A stretch of DNA of 64,000 nucleotides from Gordonia rhizosphera NBRC 16068. Its GTDB lineage: Bacteria; Actinomycetota; Actinomycetes; Mycobacteriales; Mycobacteriaceae. Position 1 is the first letter of the stretch, and each line of letters opens with the position of its first letter. A program made the translations under genes and the position numbers. Positions 48,125-56,957 of the stretch are shown here, in pieces. The notes beneath the pieces are model-generated. The model worked only from the letters and a program-made list of their open reading frames with translations, did no database searches and had not been told where the DNA came from. The stretch is from assembly GCF_000298195.1 (NCBI RefSeq), contig NZ_BAHC01000053.1, positions 1 to 64,000 on the forward strand. The letters are read 5' to 3'.

Positions 48125-49183
48125 TCAAAACTTGACTCGAGATGACTGGTTCTTGACATCAGAAGTCACTCTGCTGGGCGTCTCGGTGGTGACCCGCTTG
48201 CGGTAGTTGCGGGGACTGGTGCCGAACCAGCGCTGACATGCGCGGGTGAGTGTGCTCTGTTCGGAGTACCCGAGTTCGCGGGCGATGTAGGTGAAGCTCA
48301 GGTCGGTGTCGCGGAGGTAGCGTTCGGCGACATCACGTCGGACGTCGTCGACGAGGTCGGCGAAGGTCGTGCCGTGTGCCTCCAGGCGTCGTTGGAACGT
48401 CCGCGGATGCATCGCGAACTGCTTGGCGACCATGTCGAGGGTGGCCCCGGTCGGAAGCAGCCGGCTGACGAGCTCGGTCGCGCGAAACGTCAGGCCCGTC
48501 TCGCTCGGGGGCAGGACGGTGTCGAGGTAACGCCGAATCACCTCATTGGCGGCGCGATCACGGCTGAGCGGACGTTCGAGATCGCGGGCACGCAAGGTGA
48601 ACCCCGCACGTGGTTGTTCGAACCGCGGACCGCCCCCGTAGTAGGCGAGGTAATCCTTGCGGGGCGCGAGCGCACGATGGGTGTGGTGCACCTGCAACGG
48701 CGAGTATTCCGGCCCCAGGAGGAATCGGAACACCTTCAGCGACATGCCCAGGGCGAGCTCTTGTGTCTGAGCGTGCGGCGGGAGCCGGTCGAGCAGGGGC
48801 CGGATCTCGTAGAACACCCTCTCGCCGCTTCCCGTCGGTTGCAGTGAGATCGCGAGCGCGGGTCCGTACGCGCTGACGTACTTCACCGCGATGTCGAACG
48901 CGTCGCTGACTTTCGGAGCCGTCCGCAGGGCCACCCCCAGTGGTCCGAGGATCTCGACGCCCTGTCGGCGTGCGGCCAGTTGTCGGCCGAAATCGATCGC
49001 CCCGGTCGCTTCCGCCGCGCTCTCGACCGCCTTGATGTGGCTCAGGTAGGGGATGAACACGTCGTGGTTGCCCGCGTCCTCGGGACGCAGGCCCGCGGCG
49101 CGGAGCAACACGTCGGGGTCTGCGCCGAGTTCGGCGACCTGCTCCCGATATCCGGTGAGCACCGAGCCGCGGATGACCGACAT
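48125..49183 (-). CDS. AraC family regulator (arabinose-binding-type sensor domain)
   Basis: 352 aa. N-terminal sensing domain of the type first seen in OruR/ArgR-like AraC proteins (VLLRAAGLRPEDA, VEILGPLGVALRTAPKVSDAF). C-terminal double HTH begins TLDMVAKQFAMHPRTFQRRLE and continues FTYIARELGYSEQSTLTRAC and RWFGTSPRNYRKR. Sits between two sulfatase transcription units with matching 27-bp sites before each, so it is the probable activator. The last codons of the gene overlap the downstream site. Confidence 0.92.
   Translation of the reverse strand: MSVIRGSVLTGYREQVAELGADPDVLLRAAGLRPEDAGNHDVFIPYLSHIKAVESAAEATGAIDFGRQLAARRQGVEILGPLGVALRTAPKVSDAFDIAVKYVSAYGPALAISLQPTGSGERVFYEIRPLLDRLPPHAQTQELALGMSLKVFRFLLGPEYSPLQVHHTHRALAPRKDYLAYYGGGPRFEQPRAGFTLRARDLERPLSRDRAANEVIRRYLDTVLPPSETGLTFRATELVSRLLPTGATLDMVAKQFAMHPRTFQRRLEAHGTTFADLVDDVRRDVAERYLRDTDLSFTYIARELGYSEQSTLTRACQRWFGTSPRNYRKRVTTETPSRVTSDVKNQSSRVKF
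48128..48154 (-). promoter_or_regulatory. Probable AraC binding site before the MFS-sulfatase unit
   Basis: Read on the minus strand: AAGAACCAGTCATCT then CGAGTCAAGTTT. It is identical at 22 of 27 positions to the plus-strand site at 49217-49243 before the second sulfatase. GTC or GTCA cores repeat about one helical turn apart (11 then 10 bases), as expected for an AraC dimer bound to direct repeats. It overlaps the 3' end of araC and lies 105 bp before the MFS start. Confidence 0.65.
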
Positions 49184-49216
49184 ATAACCATCCTGCGAAG
49201 GCTGTCGTGTCAGGTC

Positions 49217-49243
49217 AAGTACCTGTCATCTGAAGTCGAGTTT
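49217..49243 (+). promoter_or_regulatory. Probable AraC binding site before the second sulfatase
   Basis: AAGTACCTGTCATCT then GAAGTCGAGTTT, 22 of 27 positions shared with 48128-48154 (minus strand). It lies in the 126-bp divergent gap between araC (start 49183) and the second sulfatase (start 49309), so it may also autoregulate araC. GTCA/GTC cores again recur at 11- and 10-base spacing. Confidence 0.65.
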
Positions 49244-49308
49244 GCCACCGGCATTGTCGCGCACGATCGATGTCATTCCAGAGCGACATCCCTGAAAGGA
49301 CGGCCCCG

Positions 49309-51648
49309 ATGGTCGACTCCAATTACCGCAGTACTCTTCCGATCACGCCGCCACGACCCCCTCAGGCGACGGTGATGGACGTGCGCCATGCCGAGACCCC
49401 TGCCCCGATCCAGCCGCTCCGTCCGCCGGCCGGTGCCCCGAACGTGGTGATGATCCTGCTCGACGACATGGGCTTCGGCGCGTCGTCGGCCTTCGGTGGT
49501 CCGTGCCGGATGCCGGTTGCCGAGCGACTTGCCGCGGATGGGCTGCGCTACACGCGCTTTCACACCACCGCGTTGTGCTCGCCGACCCGGGCGTCGTTGT
49601 TGACCGGGCGTAACCACCACAGCGCCGGCATGGGTGTGCTCACCGAGCTGGCCTCGGCGTTCCCCGGGTACACCTCGTCGCGGCCGGATTCGTGTGCCAC
49701 CCTGCCGGAGATGCTGCGGCTCAACGGCTACAGCACCGGCTGTTTCGGCAAGTACCACCAGACGCCGACCTGGGAGATGAGCCGGTCGGGCCCGTTCGAC
49801 CGGTGGCCGACCGGTGAGGGTTTCGAGAAGTTCTACGGCTTCATGGGTGGTGAGACCGACCAGTACTCGCCGACCCTGTTCGAGGGGACCACGCCCGTCG
49901 ACACGCCGAGGCGCGACGGCTACCACCTCAGCGAGGACATCGCCGAGCGCGCGATCGCCGACATTCGTCAGCAGCAGACCCTGTCGCCGGACAAGCCGTT
50001 CTTCACCTATCTGTCCTTCGGCGCCGTGCACGCCCCTCACCATGCGCCGGCCTCCTACGTCGACGCGTACCGCGGCGACTTCGACCATGGGTGGGACGCC
50101 CAGCGTGAGCAGACCCTGGCGAAGCAGAAGGAACTCGGTATCCTGCCCGACGATGCCGACCTGAGCGCGCGCCCGGACGAGATCGGAGCGTGGGACGAGC
50201 AGCCCGAGAACGCACAGCGGCTCTACGCCCGCATGATGGAGGCCTACGCCGCGATGGCGACCCACACCGACGAGCAGGTCGGCAAGGTCGTCGACGCGCT
50301 CGACGAGATCGGTCAGCTCGACAACACCGTCATCCTCTACATCCTCGGCGACAACGGCGCGAGCGGTGAGGGCGGACCGCACGGCTGCCTCAACGAGTTC
50401 GCCACCTACAACCTCGAGCCGGCCTCGGTGGAGGAGATGCTCGAGCACATCGACGAGATCGGTGGTCCGAGCTTGTTCAACCACTACCCGGTGGGATGGG
50501 CGCACGCGATGAACACGCCGTACCAGTGGACCAAGCAGATCGCCTCGCACTGGGGCGGCACCCGCAACGGCATGATCGTGCACTGGCCCGCGGGCATCGA
50601 GAGTTCCGGGGAGAACCGGCACCAGTTCTCCCACGTCAACGATGTGGCGGCCACAATCCTCGAGGTGGCCGGTCTGCCCGAGCCGACGATGGTCAACGGG
50701 GTGGCCCAGAAGCCGCTCGAAGGTGTGTCCATGGTCTATTCGTTCGACGACGCCGAGGCACCCGAGCGGCACACCACCCAGTACTTCGAGCTGTTCGGCA
50801 ACCGCGGCATCTACCACCAGGGCTGGTCGGCGTGCACGATGCACGACGTCCCGTGGGAGCTCAACGGTGACTCCATTGCCTTCGCCGACGACGAGTGGGA
50901 GCTCTACGCACCCGGCGACCACAGCCAGTCCCGCAACCTGGCGGCGGCAGAACCCGAGCGGCTTCAGCAGCTCAAGAATCTCTTCCTCATCGAAGGGGCC
51001 AAGTACAACGTGTTCCCGCTCGATGACCGCAAGGTCGCCCGGCTGCACGCCCCCTCGGTGGGCCGCCCGCAGGTGATGGACGGGCGGACCACGCTGACGC
51101 TGTACCCCGGGATGTCGCACATGAACGAGAACGTCGTTCCCGACACCAAGAACTGCTCGTGGCGGGTGAGTGTCGAGGTCGAGGTGGGTGCGGCCGATGC
51201 GGGTGCCCTGGTCACGCAAGGGAGCCGGTTCGGCGGTTGGGCGCTCTACCTGCGCGACGGTGTCCCCGCGTTCCACTACAGCTGGATCGACGTCGAGCAC
51301 TACGAGATCGTGGCGACCGACCGGCTGGCCCCGGGTCGCCACACGGTCGGCTACGACTTCAGCTACGACGGTGGGGGCGTCGGCAAGGGCGGCATGGGCA
51401 GGCTCTTCGTCGACGACGTGTGTGTCGGTGAGACGGTGCTCGCGCACACCGTGCCGTTCATCTACCACACCACCGACGGACTCGACGTGGGTGCGGACAA
51501 CGGCACGCCGATCTCACGCAGCTACGGCACCCCCGACGGTCGTTTCGCCGGCACCATCCACCGCGTGGTGCTCGAGACCGACACCGACAAGGGCGACGAG
51601 CCCGGCGCGGCCGAGGCCCGGCTGCGCGCCCAGCTCGCGACCCAGTGA
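49309..51648 (+). CDS. Type I arylsulfatase (formylglycine-dependent), second copy
   Basis: 779 aa from ATG at 49309, chosen for GAAAGGA eight bases upstream; the frame is open further up. Core as in the other copy: VVMILLDDMGFG (Asp52, Asp53), TTALCSPTRASLLTGR with Cys90 for formylglycine, FGKYHQTP, and ILGDNGASGEGG. C-terminal beta domain ends SYGTPDGRFAGTIHRVVLE. Same architecture as the 44-46 kb sulfatase but clearly diverged, so this is an old duplication or separate substrates. No signal peptide. Divergent from araC with its own AraC site. Confidence 0.93.
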   Translation: MVDSNYRSTLPITPPRPPQATVMDVRHAETPAPIQPLRPPAGAPNVVMILLDDMGFGASSAFGGPCRMPVAERLAADGLRYTRFHTTALCSPTRASLLTGRNHHSAGMGVLTELASAFPGYTSSRPDSCATLPEMLRLNGYSTGCFGKYHQTPTWEMSRSGPFDRWPTGEGFEKFYGFMGGETDQYSPTLFEGTTPVDTPRRDGYHLSEDIAERAIADIRQQQTLSPDKPFFTYLSFGAVHAPHHAPASYVDAYRGDFDHGWDAQREQTLAKQKELGILPDDADLSARPDEIGAWDEQPENAQRLYARMMEAYAAMATHTDEQVGKVVDALDEIGQLDNTVILYILGDNGASGEGGPHGCLNEFATYNLEPASVEEMLEHIDEIGGPSLFNHYPVGWAHAMNTPYQWTKQIASHWGGTRNGMIVHWPAGIESSGENRHQFSHVNDVAATILEVAGLPEPTMVNGVAQKPLEGVSMVYSFDDAEAPERHTTQYFELFGNRGIYHQGWSACTMHDVPWELNGDSIAFADDEWELYAPGDHSQSRNLAAAEPERLQQLKNLFLIEGAKYNVFPLDDRKVARLHAPSVGRPQVMDGRTTLTLYPGMSHMNENVVPDTKNCSWRVSVEVEVGAADAGALVTQGSRFGGWALYLRDGVPAFHYSWIDVEHYEIVATDRLAPGRHTVGYDFSYDGGGVGKGGMGRLFVDDVCVGETVLAHTVPFIYHTTDGLDVGADNGTPISRSYGTPDGRFAGTIHRVVLETDTDKGDEPGAAEARLRAQLATQ

Positions 51649-51721
51649 GCTGAATCCCTCCGGAGGGCCGGGTGGTACGACCGTACCGCCCGGCCCTGCG
51701 GGTGTCTGATCGGCGAACGAC

Positions 51722-52020
51722 GGTCCGACGGCGTCGCCAGCGCACCGGAAACCGGTGTTGCCCGTGGAACTGCCGGGCGTTGGCCGTCCGCGCGGCAACG
51801 CGATACCGATTTCAGGAGGAATCGTGGCAGAGGTGGGAGCGGCCGCGGATCACCCGCGCCGGACTCTGTGAGGGGCCCAGTGGGATTTACGCAGCAATCC
51901 GCGGAGTGCTTGACGCCCCACCGACCCGCGTACCACTCCCAGACGTTGCCGGCCACGTGAAACGACCGAATCCGTTGGGGCCGAGGGCATCCACCGGGTA
52001 GGTGGCCGCGGCTCGACGGT
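51722..52020 (-). pseudogene. Formylglycine-generating enzyme remnant, C-terminal third
   Basis: Pieces of FGE occur in order but in different frames: ATYPVDALGPNGFGRF, VAGNVWEWYAGRWGVKHS, then ARVIRGRSHLCHDSS followed by TGA and NRYRVAARTANA, then PGSSTGNTGFRCAGDA. Against the intact gene at 12929-13885, the TGA stands exactly at the second catalytic cysteine (SYCNRYR), and at least three frame changes have occurred. Upstream FGE sequence is lost. It lies just after the second sulfatase and converges on it, suggesting the sulfatase once travelled with its own maturase. Confidence 0.85.
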
Positions 52021-52197
52021 TGCTGGGCCCTCCGGAGCGGCTCAGTTTGCGCCTGCGACGCCGCACCACCTCGGCGCATGTTCCGGAGAGGTGCGCCGAC
52101 GTGCGCGTCGTTGGGTCGATGCGACCGTCGGAGTGCTGGCCTCGGCCAGTTCGTCGACCACCCCGATATCCCGGCCGCTCTCCGGCTCCAGTGGCAT

Positions 52198-53349
52198 TCA
52201 CAGTCGGTTGAGTTTGCGCGTGATCTTGTTGAAATGCTGCAGTGAGGTCACGCCTCTGCGCAGGCTGGGCTGCATCGGACTTATGTTGGACAGCACCATG
52301 TAGCGGACTCCGCAGTCGCGCCACTGCACGGCTTGCTCGACGACCTCATCGGGTGTTCCGTTGAGGAAGATTTCATGCAGCAGTGTCACAGGGACCTGCG
52401 CCACATGCGCCAAGGCCGTTTGCTCGTCCATGGTGTGCGGCAGAATATCCTGAGCGCCTGTGAAGCCGGCCCCGAGTGGATGCTGCGCACCGTGGCGTGC
52501 GAATACCTCGTCAGACGCGATCAGCGCCATGGACTTAATAGCTTCGGAGCTCAGTGCCTCGTCGACGTCGTCTCTGCTGCGACCGGTGACGACCATCAGC
52601 CAGACGGCCGGAGTGATCGACATGGGGTCGCGCCCGGCATCGGAGGCTGCGGTACGAACAGCGTCGAGACGCCGCTCGTAGTCCACTGGGCGTTGTGGGA
52701 ACGCTGGAAAGTAGGCGTCGCCATAACGTCCTGCGGCGCGCAGCATGCGGGGCCCGTGGGCGCCGATCCAAATCTCCGGCCATTTGCCTCGGTAGGGCGG
52801 CAGGTCGAAGACCGCATCGCGCAATGGGAAGAAGGGCGAGTCCCGGTTGACGAGTTCACCACCGGAATCCCACAGGGCGCGGATGGTGACCATGGCCTCC
52901 TCGAACCGCGCGACCGGCTTGGACCAGTCGACCCCGTAGGGCTCATTGCCTTCGCGTTCGCCGCTACCAATGCCTAGAATCGCGCGCCCGCGGGTGAGCA
53001 GGTGCAGTGTGGCGGCGGCCTGCGCGGTGACTGCCGGGTTTCGTCGACCGGCATCGGTGACACCAACGCCGAGGCGCAGGCGTCCTAATCGGTTGCGCGC
53101 GGCGAGGTGTCCGAGCATCGTCCACGGCTCCATCACCGCGCCCATCTTTGGCGTCAACATCGTTGCACCGCAATACTTCTGCGTAGTCAACGACCGCGGG
53201 TACAACTGATTGAGATGGTCGGGAACCCAGAACGAGTCGATGCGGTTGGCGAGCGCACCGAGATACTCGGATCGGACATACCACTCGGGCGTGGGACGAC
53301 CCGCAATAAGTGGGTCCATGACGCCCACCCGGAACCGCCCCATCGTCAA
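52198..53349 (-). CDS. LLM class flavin-dependent oxidoreductase
   Basis: 383 aa. Luciferase-like TIM barrel: EYLGALANRIDSFWVPDHLN near the start, LRLGVGVTDAGRRNPAVTAQ, ILGIGSGEREGNEPYGVDWS (cofactor loop) and GAHGPRMLRAAGRYGDAYFP. Could use F420 or FMN; actinobacterial members of this length are often F420-dependent. Starts GRFRVGVMDPLIAGRPTPEW. Base composition is a little lower in GC than neighbouring genes. The upstream 194 bp (53350-53543) hold nothing I recognise. Confidence 0.88.
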   Translation of the reverse strand: MTMGRFRVGVMDPLIAGRPTPEWYVRSEYLGALANRIDSFWVPDHLNQLYPRSLTTQKYCGATMLTPKMGAVMEPWTMLGHLAARNRLGRLRLGVGVTDAGRRNPAVTAQAAATLHLLTRGRAILGIGSGEREGNEPYGVDWSKPVARFEEAMVTIRALWDSGGELVNRDSPFFPLRDAVFDLPPYRGKWPEIWIGAHGPRMLRAAGRYGDAYFPAFPQRPVDYERRLDAVRTAASDAGRDPMSITPAVWLMVVTGRSRDDVDEALSSEAIKSMALIASDEVFARHGAQHPLGAGFTGAQDILPHTMDEQTALAHVAQVPVTLLHEIFLNGTPDEVVEQAVQWRDCGVRYMVLSNISPMQPSLRRGVTSLQHFNKITRKLNRL

Positions 53350-53543
53350 CCCCTTGGTGCACTTGCTTTTGTCCAGTATCTACGCGCCGACACAGGGCTC
53401 GATTGATAATCGACAACTTGGTGTCACCTTCGGCGCGAGGTCTCCATCGGTGACCGGCCAAATCACGAAGGATTAAGGACGCGATGCAGCCAAGCGTCAA
53501 CCAAGCTCGCACCACCTGACTTCCCCGCGTCGAGGCAGGTCGC

Positions 53544-53786
53544 TCACGAGGCGGCTGCAGCTGCAGCTCGACGGAAGGACGCAAGATCTCCCCACTCGTC
53601 GGCTTCGTCGAGCGGATGCTCGTCGTAGACCGCATAACTCGCGTCCACCTCGGAGGCGTGGTCACGCGAGAGCAGTGCCCGGAGAGCCTCGTCAACGAGC
53701 GCGGCGTCGGTGATCCCGGATCGAGTGCGACGGGCGTCGGCCAACAACTCCGCATCGACCGTGGTGCTCAAACGTATGCGGGTCAT
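53544..53786 (-). CDS. Ribbon-helix-helix antitoxin-like protein (orphan)
   Basis: 80 aa. Starts [19 protein letters not shown], the beta-strand plus helix of a VapB/MazE-type ribbon-helix-helix DNA-binding domain, followed by an acidic C-terminal tail ([16 protein letters not shown]), the part that usually wraps a toxin. No PIN-domain or MazF gene is found downstream toward 53350 or upstream, so it is either an orphan antitoxin or a small regulator. Confidence 0.75.
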   Translation of the reverse strand: MTRIRLSTTVDAELLADARRTRSGITDAALVDEALRALLSRDHASEVDASYAVYDEHPLDEADEWGDLASFRRAAAAAAS

Positions 53787-53870
53787 GCCATCACAATGCC
53801 ACGGTATTGGGGGCGTTCCTCAGCAGGATCCATTCCAGCAGGTTTGCGGCCACCAGCAGGGCAAGAGGCG

Positions 53871-54311
53871 CTACCGGTCGGCCGTCAGCACCACGCCCAG
53901 CAGGCGCCGCAGTTCGGCGTGGCCCTCGGCGCCGAGCAGGTCGTCGAGGTGGTCCTCGATACCTTCGATGGTCGCGCGCCCGGCCGTGACGCAGTCTTGC
54001 CCGCGCGGGGTCAGCACGATCAGCTTCGCGCGCCGGTCGGTGGGATCGGGGCGTCGCTCGACGTACCCCAACTCCTCGAGCTCGTCCACGAGTTCGCCCA
54101 TCGCCTGCGGGGTCATGCCCGCGCCCCGTGCGAGAGTGCTGAGCCGGCTGCCCTCGGGACTGATTTGTGCGAAGACCGCCGAGTGCGACGGCTTCTGCGG
54201 AAAGCCGGCGCCGACCACACCGTCGACAATGCGGAACCCGAGCAGGCTGTAAGCCTGCCCGAGCAGGGTCACGGTATTTGCCCTGCTCAGCGGGCCGGGG
54301 TATTGCGCCAT
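53871..54311 (-). CDS. MarR family transcriptional regulator
   Basis: 146 aa. Winged helix: LLGFRIVDGVVGAG, then SRLSTLARGAGMTPQAMGEL (recognition helix) and LVDELEELGYVERRPDPTD with wing RRAKLIVLTPRG, followed by the dimer helix. Divergent from the hemerythrin-Ddn fusion gene; the 23-bp palindrome between them starts 14 bp from this gene's ATG and is its probable operator. Confidence 0.92.
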   Translation of the reverse strand: MAQYPGPLSRANTVTLLGQAYSLLGFRIVDGVVGAGFPQKPSHSAVFAQISPEGSRLSTLARGAGMTPQAMGELVDELEELGYVERRPDPTDRRAKLIVLTPRGQDCVTAGRATIEGIEDHLDDLLGAEGHAELRRLLGVVLTADR

Positions 54312-54324
54312 TGGATTCCTTCAG

Positions 54325-54347
54325 GGTAACCTGATTATCAGGTTACC
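54325..54347. promoter_or_regulatory. Perfect 23-bp palindrome, probable MarR operator
   Basis: Arms GGTAACCTGAT and ATCAGGTTACC around a single T, in the 71-bp gap between marR and the hemerythrin-Ddn fusion. A -10-like TATATT follows at 54351-54356 for the rightward gene, so the site would cover its core promoter. This is the most AT-rich stretch of the neighbourhood. Confidence 0.8.
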
Positions 54348-54382
54348 TTATATATTTCATCCTCACGACTAGGAGGCGCGCC

Positions 54383-55492
54383 ATGGTCAGCGTCGCCGAA
54401 ACCACGCACGACACGCACCCTCGCACCGAGCAGATGGCGGTCATCCACCGCATCTTCCGCACGGCCTTCCCCGAGATCGCCGACCTGGTCCGGCGCACGC
54501 CGCCGACGTCCCCGCGACGGGCCGAGGTCGTGGCCGGTTATCTCGACTTCCAGCTCAACGGGCTCCACGCCCACCACACCACCGAGGACCGCAACATCTG
54601 GCCCCGGCTCCTCGAGCGTGCCGCACCCACGGCCGACGTCATCGAGCGGATGGAACGCCAGCACGAGGCTGCCTCCGAGGCCTCGGATCGAGTGCGTGAG
54701 CTCGCAGCGCGGTGGCGTGTCACCCCGACCAACGGCGCAGAGTTGGCCGCCGCGATCGACCAACTGACGGCCATTCTCGTGGAACACCTCGACGACGAGG
54801 AGGCACACGTGGTGCCGCTGATCCGCGAGCACATCACCGTCGAGGAGTGGGAGAAGTTCGGCGAGGACGCGTTCGCGAAGTTCACCAACGCCCAGAAGCT
54901 CATCGCGACCGGCATCATGGTGGAGGTCGCGACGCCCGAGGAGGCGTCGTGGTTCCTCGATCCGCTCCCGCTCCCGATACGCATCATGTGGCGGCTCCAG
55001 GGGCGGCGTAAGTACGCCGCCTACATCCGGCGCGTGCGCGGGGCGCGCGACCATGGACTGCTCTTGCGGCGCCTCGGACCGAGCGTCAACCGGCTGGGGA
55101 CTTCGCTCTACCGCCGGTCCCACGGGCGGGTGGGTGGAACGGCGAAAGGGTGTCCCGTGATGTTGGTGACGGTGCCCGGGCGCCGGACCGGGACGCCGCA
55201 CACCACACCCGTCGCCTACTTCGACTACGACGGCACGTACCTCGTCTCCGGGACCGCCGGTGGCAGCGTGGCCGAGCCGCAGTGGTTCCGCAACCTGCGC
55301 GCGACCGGCACGGCGCACGTGGAGATCGCCGACCGGGAGCAGGACGTCAAGGTCGACGTCTTGCCCAGGGTGGACCGGGACCGCATCTGGCGCGACGTGA
55401 TCCTCCCCAAGGCGCCTTCCTTCGTCAAGTACGAGCAGAAGGCGGGAAGAATCATCCCTGTCGCCGTATTGACGCCGGCAGGCGACTCCTGA
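54383..55492 (+). CDS. Hemerythrin domain fused to a Ddn-type nitroreductase domain
   Basis: 369 aa; RBS AGGAGG. N-terminal hemerythrin (about 15-150) has the di-iron ligand pattern: IHRIFR (His22), LNGLHAHHTTEDRNIWP (His62-Glu68 region), ERMERQHE (His94) and VEHLDDEEAHVVPL (His135-Asp/Glu). C-terminal domain (about 225-365) is the split-barrel deazaflavin-dependent family (GRVGGTAKGCPVMLVTVPGR, TPHTTPVAYFDYDGTYLV, WFRNLRATG), like M. tuberculosis Ddn. A di-iron oxygen/NO sensor joined to an F420H2-dependent reductase suggests an oxidative or nitrosative stress enzyme (inference). Controlled by the divergent MarR. Confidence 0.9.
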   Translation: MVSVAETTHDTHPRTEQMAVIHRIFRTAFPEIADLVRRTPPTSPRRAEVVAGYLDFQLNGLHAHHTTEDRNIWPRLLERAAPTADVIERMERQHEAASEASDRVRELAARWRVTPTNGAELAAAIDQLTAILVEHLDDEEAHVVPLIREHITVEEWEKFGEDAFAKFTNAQKLIATGIMVEVATPEEASWFLDPLPLPIRIMWRLQGRRKYAAYIRRVRGARDHGLLLRRLGPSVNRLGTSLYRRSHGRVGGTAKGCPVMLVTVPGRRTGTPHTTPVAYFDYDGTYLVSGTAGGSVAEPQWFRNLRATGTAHVEIADREQDVKVDVLPRVDRDRIWRDVILPKAPSFVKYEQKAGRIIPVAVLTPAGDS

Positions 55493-55581
55493 GTATCTGT
55501 CCCGCACGCTGGTTCTGTGCTGATGCCTGAGGAGCACGATCGGGCCGACCTGATCACCACTGTGAGAAGCCGATCCAACTC

Positions 55582-56682
55582 CTACTGATGTTCGATCACC
55601 GACACCGTTCCGTCGTCGCGATTGGTGACGTAGACGGCGTGGGTGCTCGGGTCCACCGCCACCCCCTGCGGATTCTTGCCGACGGGCACGGTGGCGGTGA
55701 CGGTGTGCGTCACCCCGTCGATCACCGAGACCGAGTTGTCGTAGGCCCGGGTGACGTAGGCGGTGTGCGTGCTCGGGTCCACCGCCACCCCCCGCAGGTC
55801 CTTGCCGACGGGCACGATGGCGATTTGGCCGTACGTCGAGCCGTCGATCATCGAGACCGTGTTGTCGTTGCGGTTGGTGACGTAGACGGTGTGGGTGTCC
55901 GAGTCGACCGCCACCGAGTTCGGGCCGTTGCCCACAGGGACGTTGGTGACGACGGCCTGATGCGCTCCGTTGATTACCCACACCATGTTGTTGCCGCTGG
56001 TCACGTTGCCGCCGCTGACCAACTCGGTGGTCACGTAGACGGTGTTTAGGCCCGGGTCCACCGCCACCCCCGACTCGGCGTCGCCGACGCGCACAGTGGC
56101 GGTCACCGTGTGCGTCGCCCCGTCGATCACCGACACCGTGTCGTCGTTGCGGTTGGTGACGTAGACGGTGTGGGTGCTCGGGTTCACCGCCAGATCGACT
56201 GGGAACTGGCCGACGGGCACGGTGGTGGTGACGGTGTGTCTCGTCCCGTCGATCACCGACACCGTGTTGTCGAACAACTGGGCGACGTAGAGGGTGTGGG
56301 TGCCCGGGTCCACCGCCACCGCGAACGGGTTCTCGCCGACGGGCACGGTGGTGGTGACGGTGTGCGTCGCCCCGTCGATCACCGACACGGTGTTGTCGGA
56401 TCTGTCGGTGACATAGAGGGTATGGGTGCCGGGGTCCACCGTCACCCCGAATGGGTTCTTGCCGACGGGCACGGTGGCGGTTACCCGGTACGGACCTTGC
56501 TCGGTGGCACCTGGCTCGCCCGTCGACGGCGCCGCGGGAGAGGAACTCGCTGTCGTCGCCGAACTTCCGGACGGACCCTCGCATCCAGACAGGGACACGG
56601 CCACCATGACGGCGCCGATGACTGCGAGCACGCGAGTGAACACCGGCCTCGCCACCAGCCGCCGGCGTTTTCCCCACCTCAC
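55582..56682 (-). CDS. YVTN-family beta-propeller lipoprotein, seven repeats
   Basis: 366 aa. Signal peptide with lipobox LSGC (Cys34), a Ser/Ala/Pro linker, then seven repeats of about 42 aa built on VTATVPVGKNPxGVAVDP, THTVYVTNRNDNTVSVIDG. Seven repeats fit a closed seven-bladed propeller. Repeat 4 is expanded by about nine residues (SGGNVTSGNN). The DNA also repeats, notably CGGTGTGGGTGCTCGGGTCC-like units. Surface-anchored; ligand unknown. Confidence 0.9.
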   Translation of the reverse strand: MRWGKRRRLVARPVFTRVLAVIGAVMVAVSLSGCEGPSGSSATTASSSPAAPSTGEPGATEQGPYRVTATVPVGKNPFGVTVDPGTHTLYVTDRSDNTVSVIDGATHTVTTTVPVGENPFAVAVDPGTHTLYVAQLFDNTVSVIDGTRHTVTTTVPVGQFPVDLAVNPSTHTVYVTNRNDDTVSVIDGATHTVTATVRVGDAESGVAVDPGLNTVYVTTELVSGGNVTSGNNMVWVINGAHQAVVTNVPVGNGPNSVAVDSDTHTVYVTNRNDNTVSMIDGSTYGQIAIVPVGKDLRGVAVDPSTHTAYVTRAYDNSVSVIDGVTHTVTATVPVGKNPQGVAVDPSTHAVYVTNRDDGTVSVIEHQ

Positions 56683-56957
56683 GATTCCCCTCCGGTCCAG
56701 TTGCGGTCCTGCACGAGGTACAGCATCGTCGTCAACTGGGAAGCCTGCAGCAGTTCGTCGGGATTGACGGCGGCGTCCTTCTCGCGCGTTCGCTGTTCGC
56801 GGTGGCTCCAGCAGTTCGGCGACGCCGGTCAGATAGTCGGTGCGCTACGTCCCGCCCGACGCCGGAGGCGAGTTCGGTGTGCACGCCTGCGAGGCACTTG
56901 TGCGCCCGATTGGCCAGTGTCCGAGCGGTTTTCGGCTGGGATGTGAGAACATGTGCC

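Noticed and set aside
54338-56677. 779-codon minus frame and a long plus frame across the YVTN gene
   Set aside because: They arise from the repeated DNA of the beta-propeller and from low-stop antisense frames; repetitive His/Arg composition without domain.
55582-56682. Regular DNA repeats that could suggest a CRISPR array
   Set aside because: Unit is about 126 bp, in frame, coding for propeller blades; no spacer/repeat pattern and no cas genes in the window.
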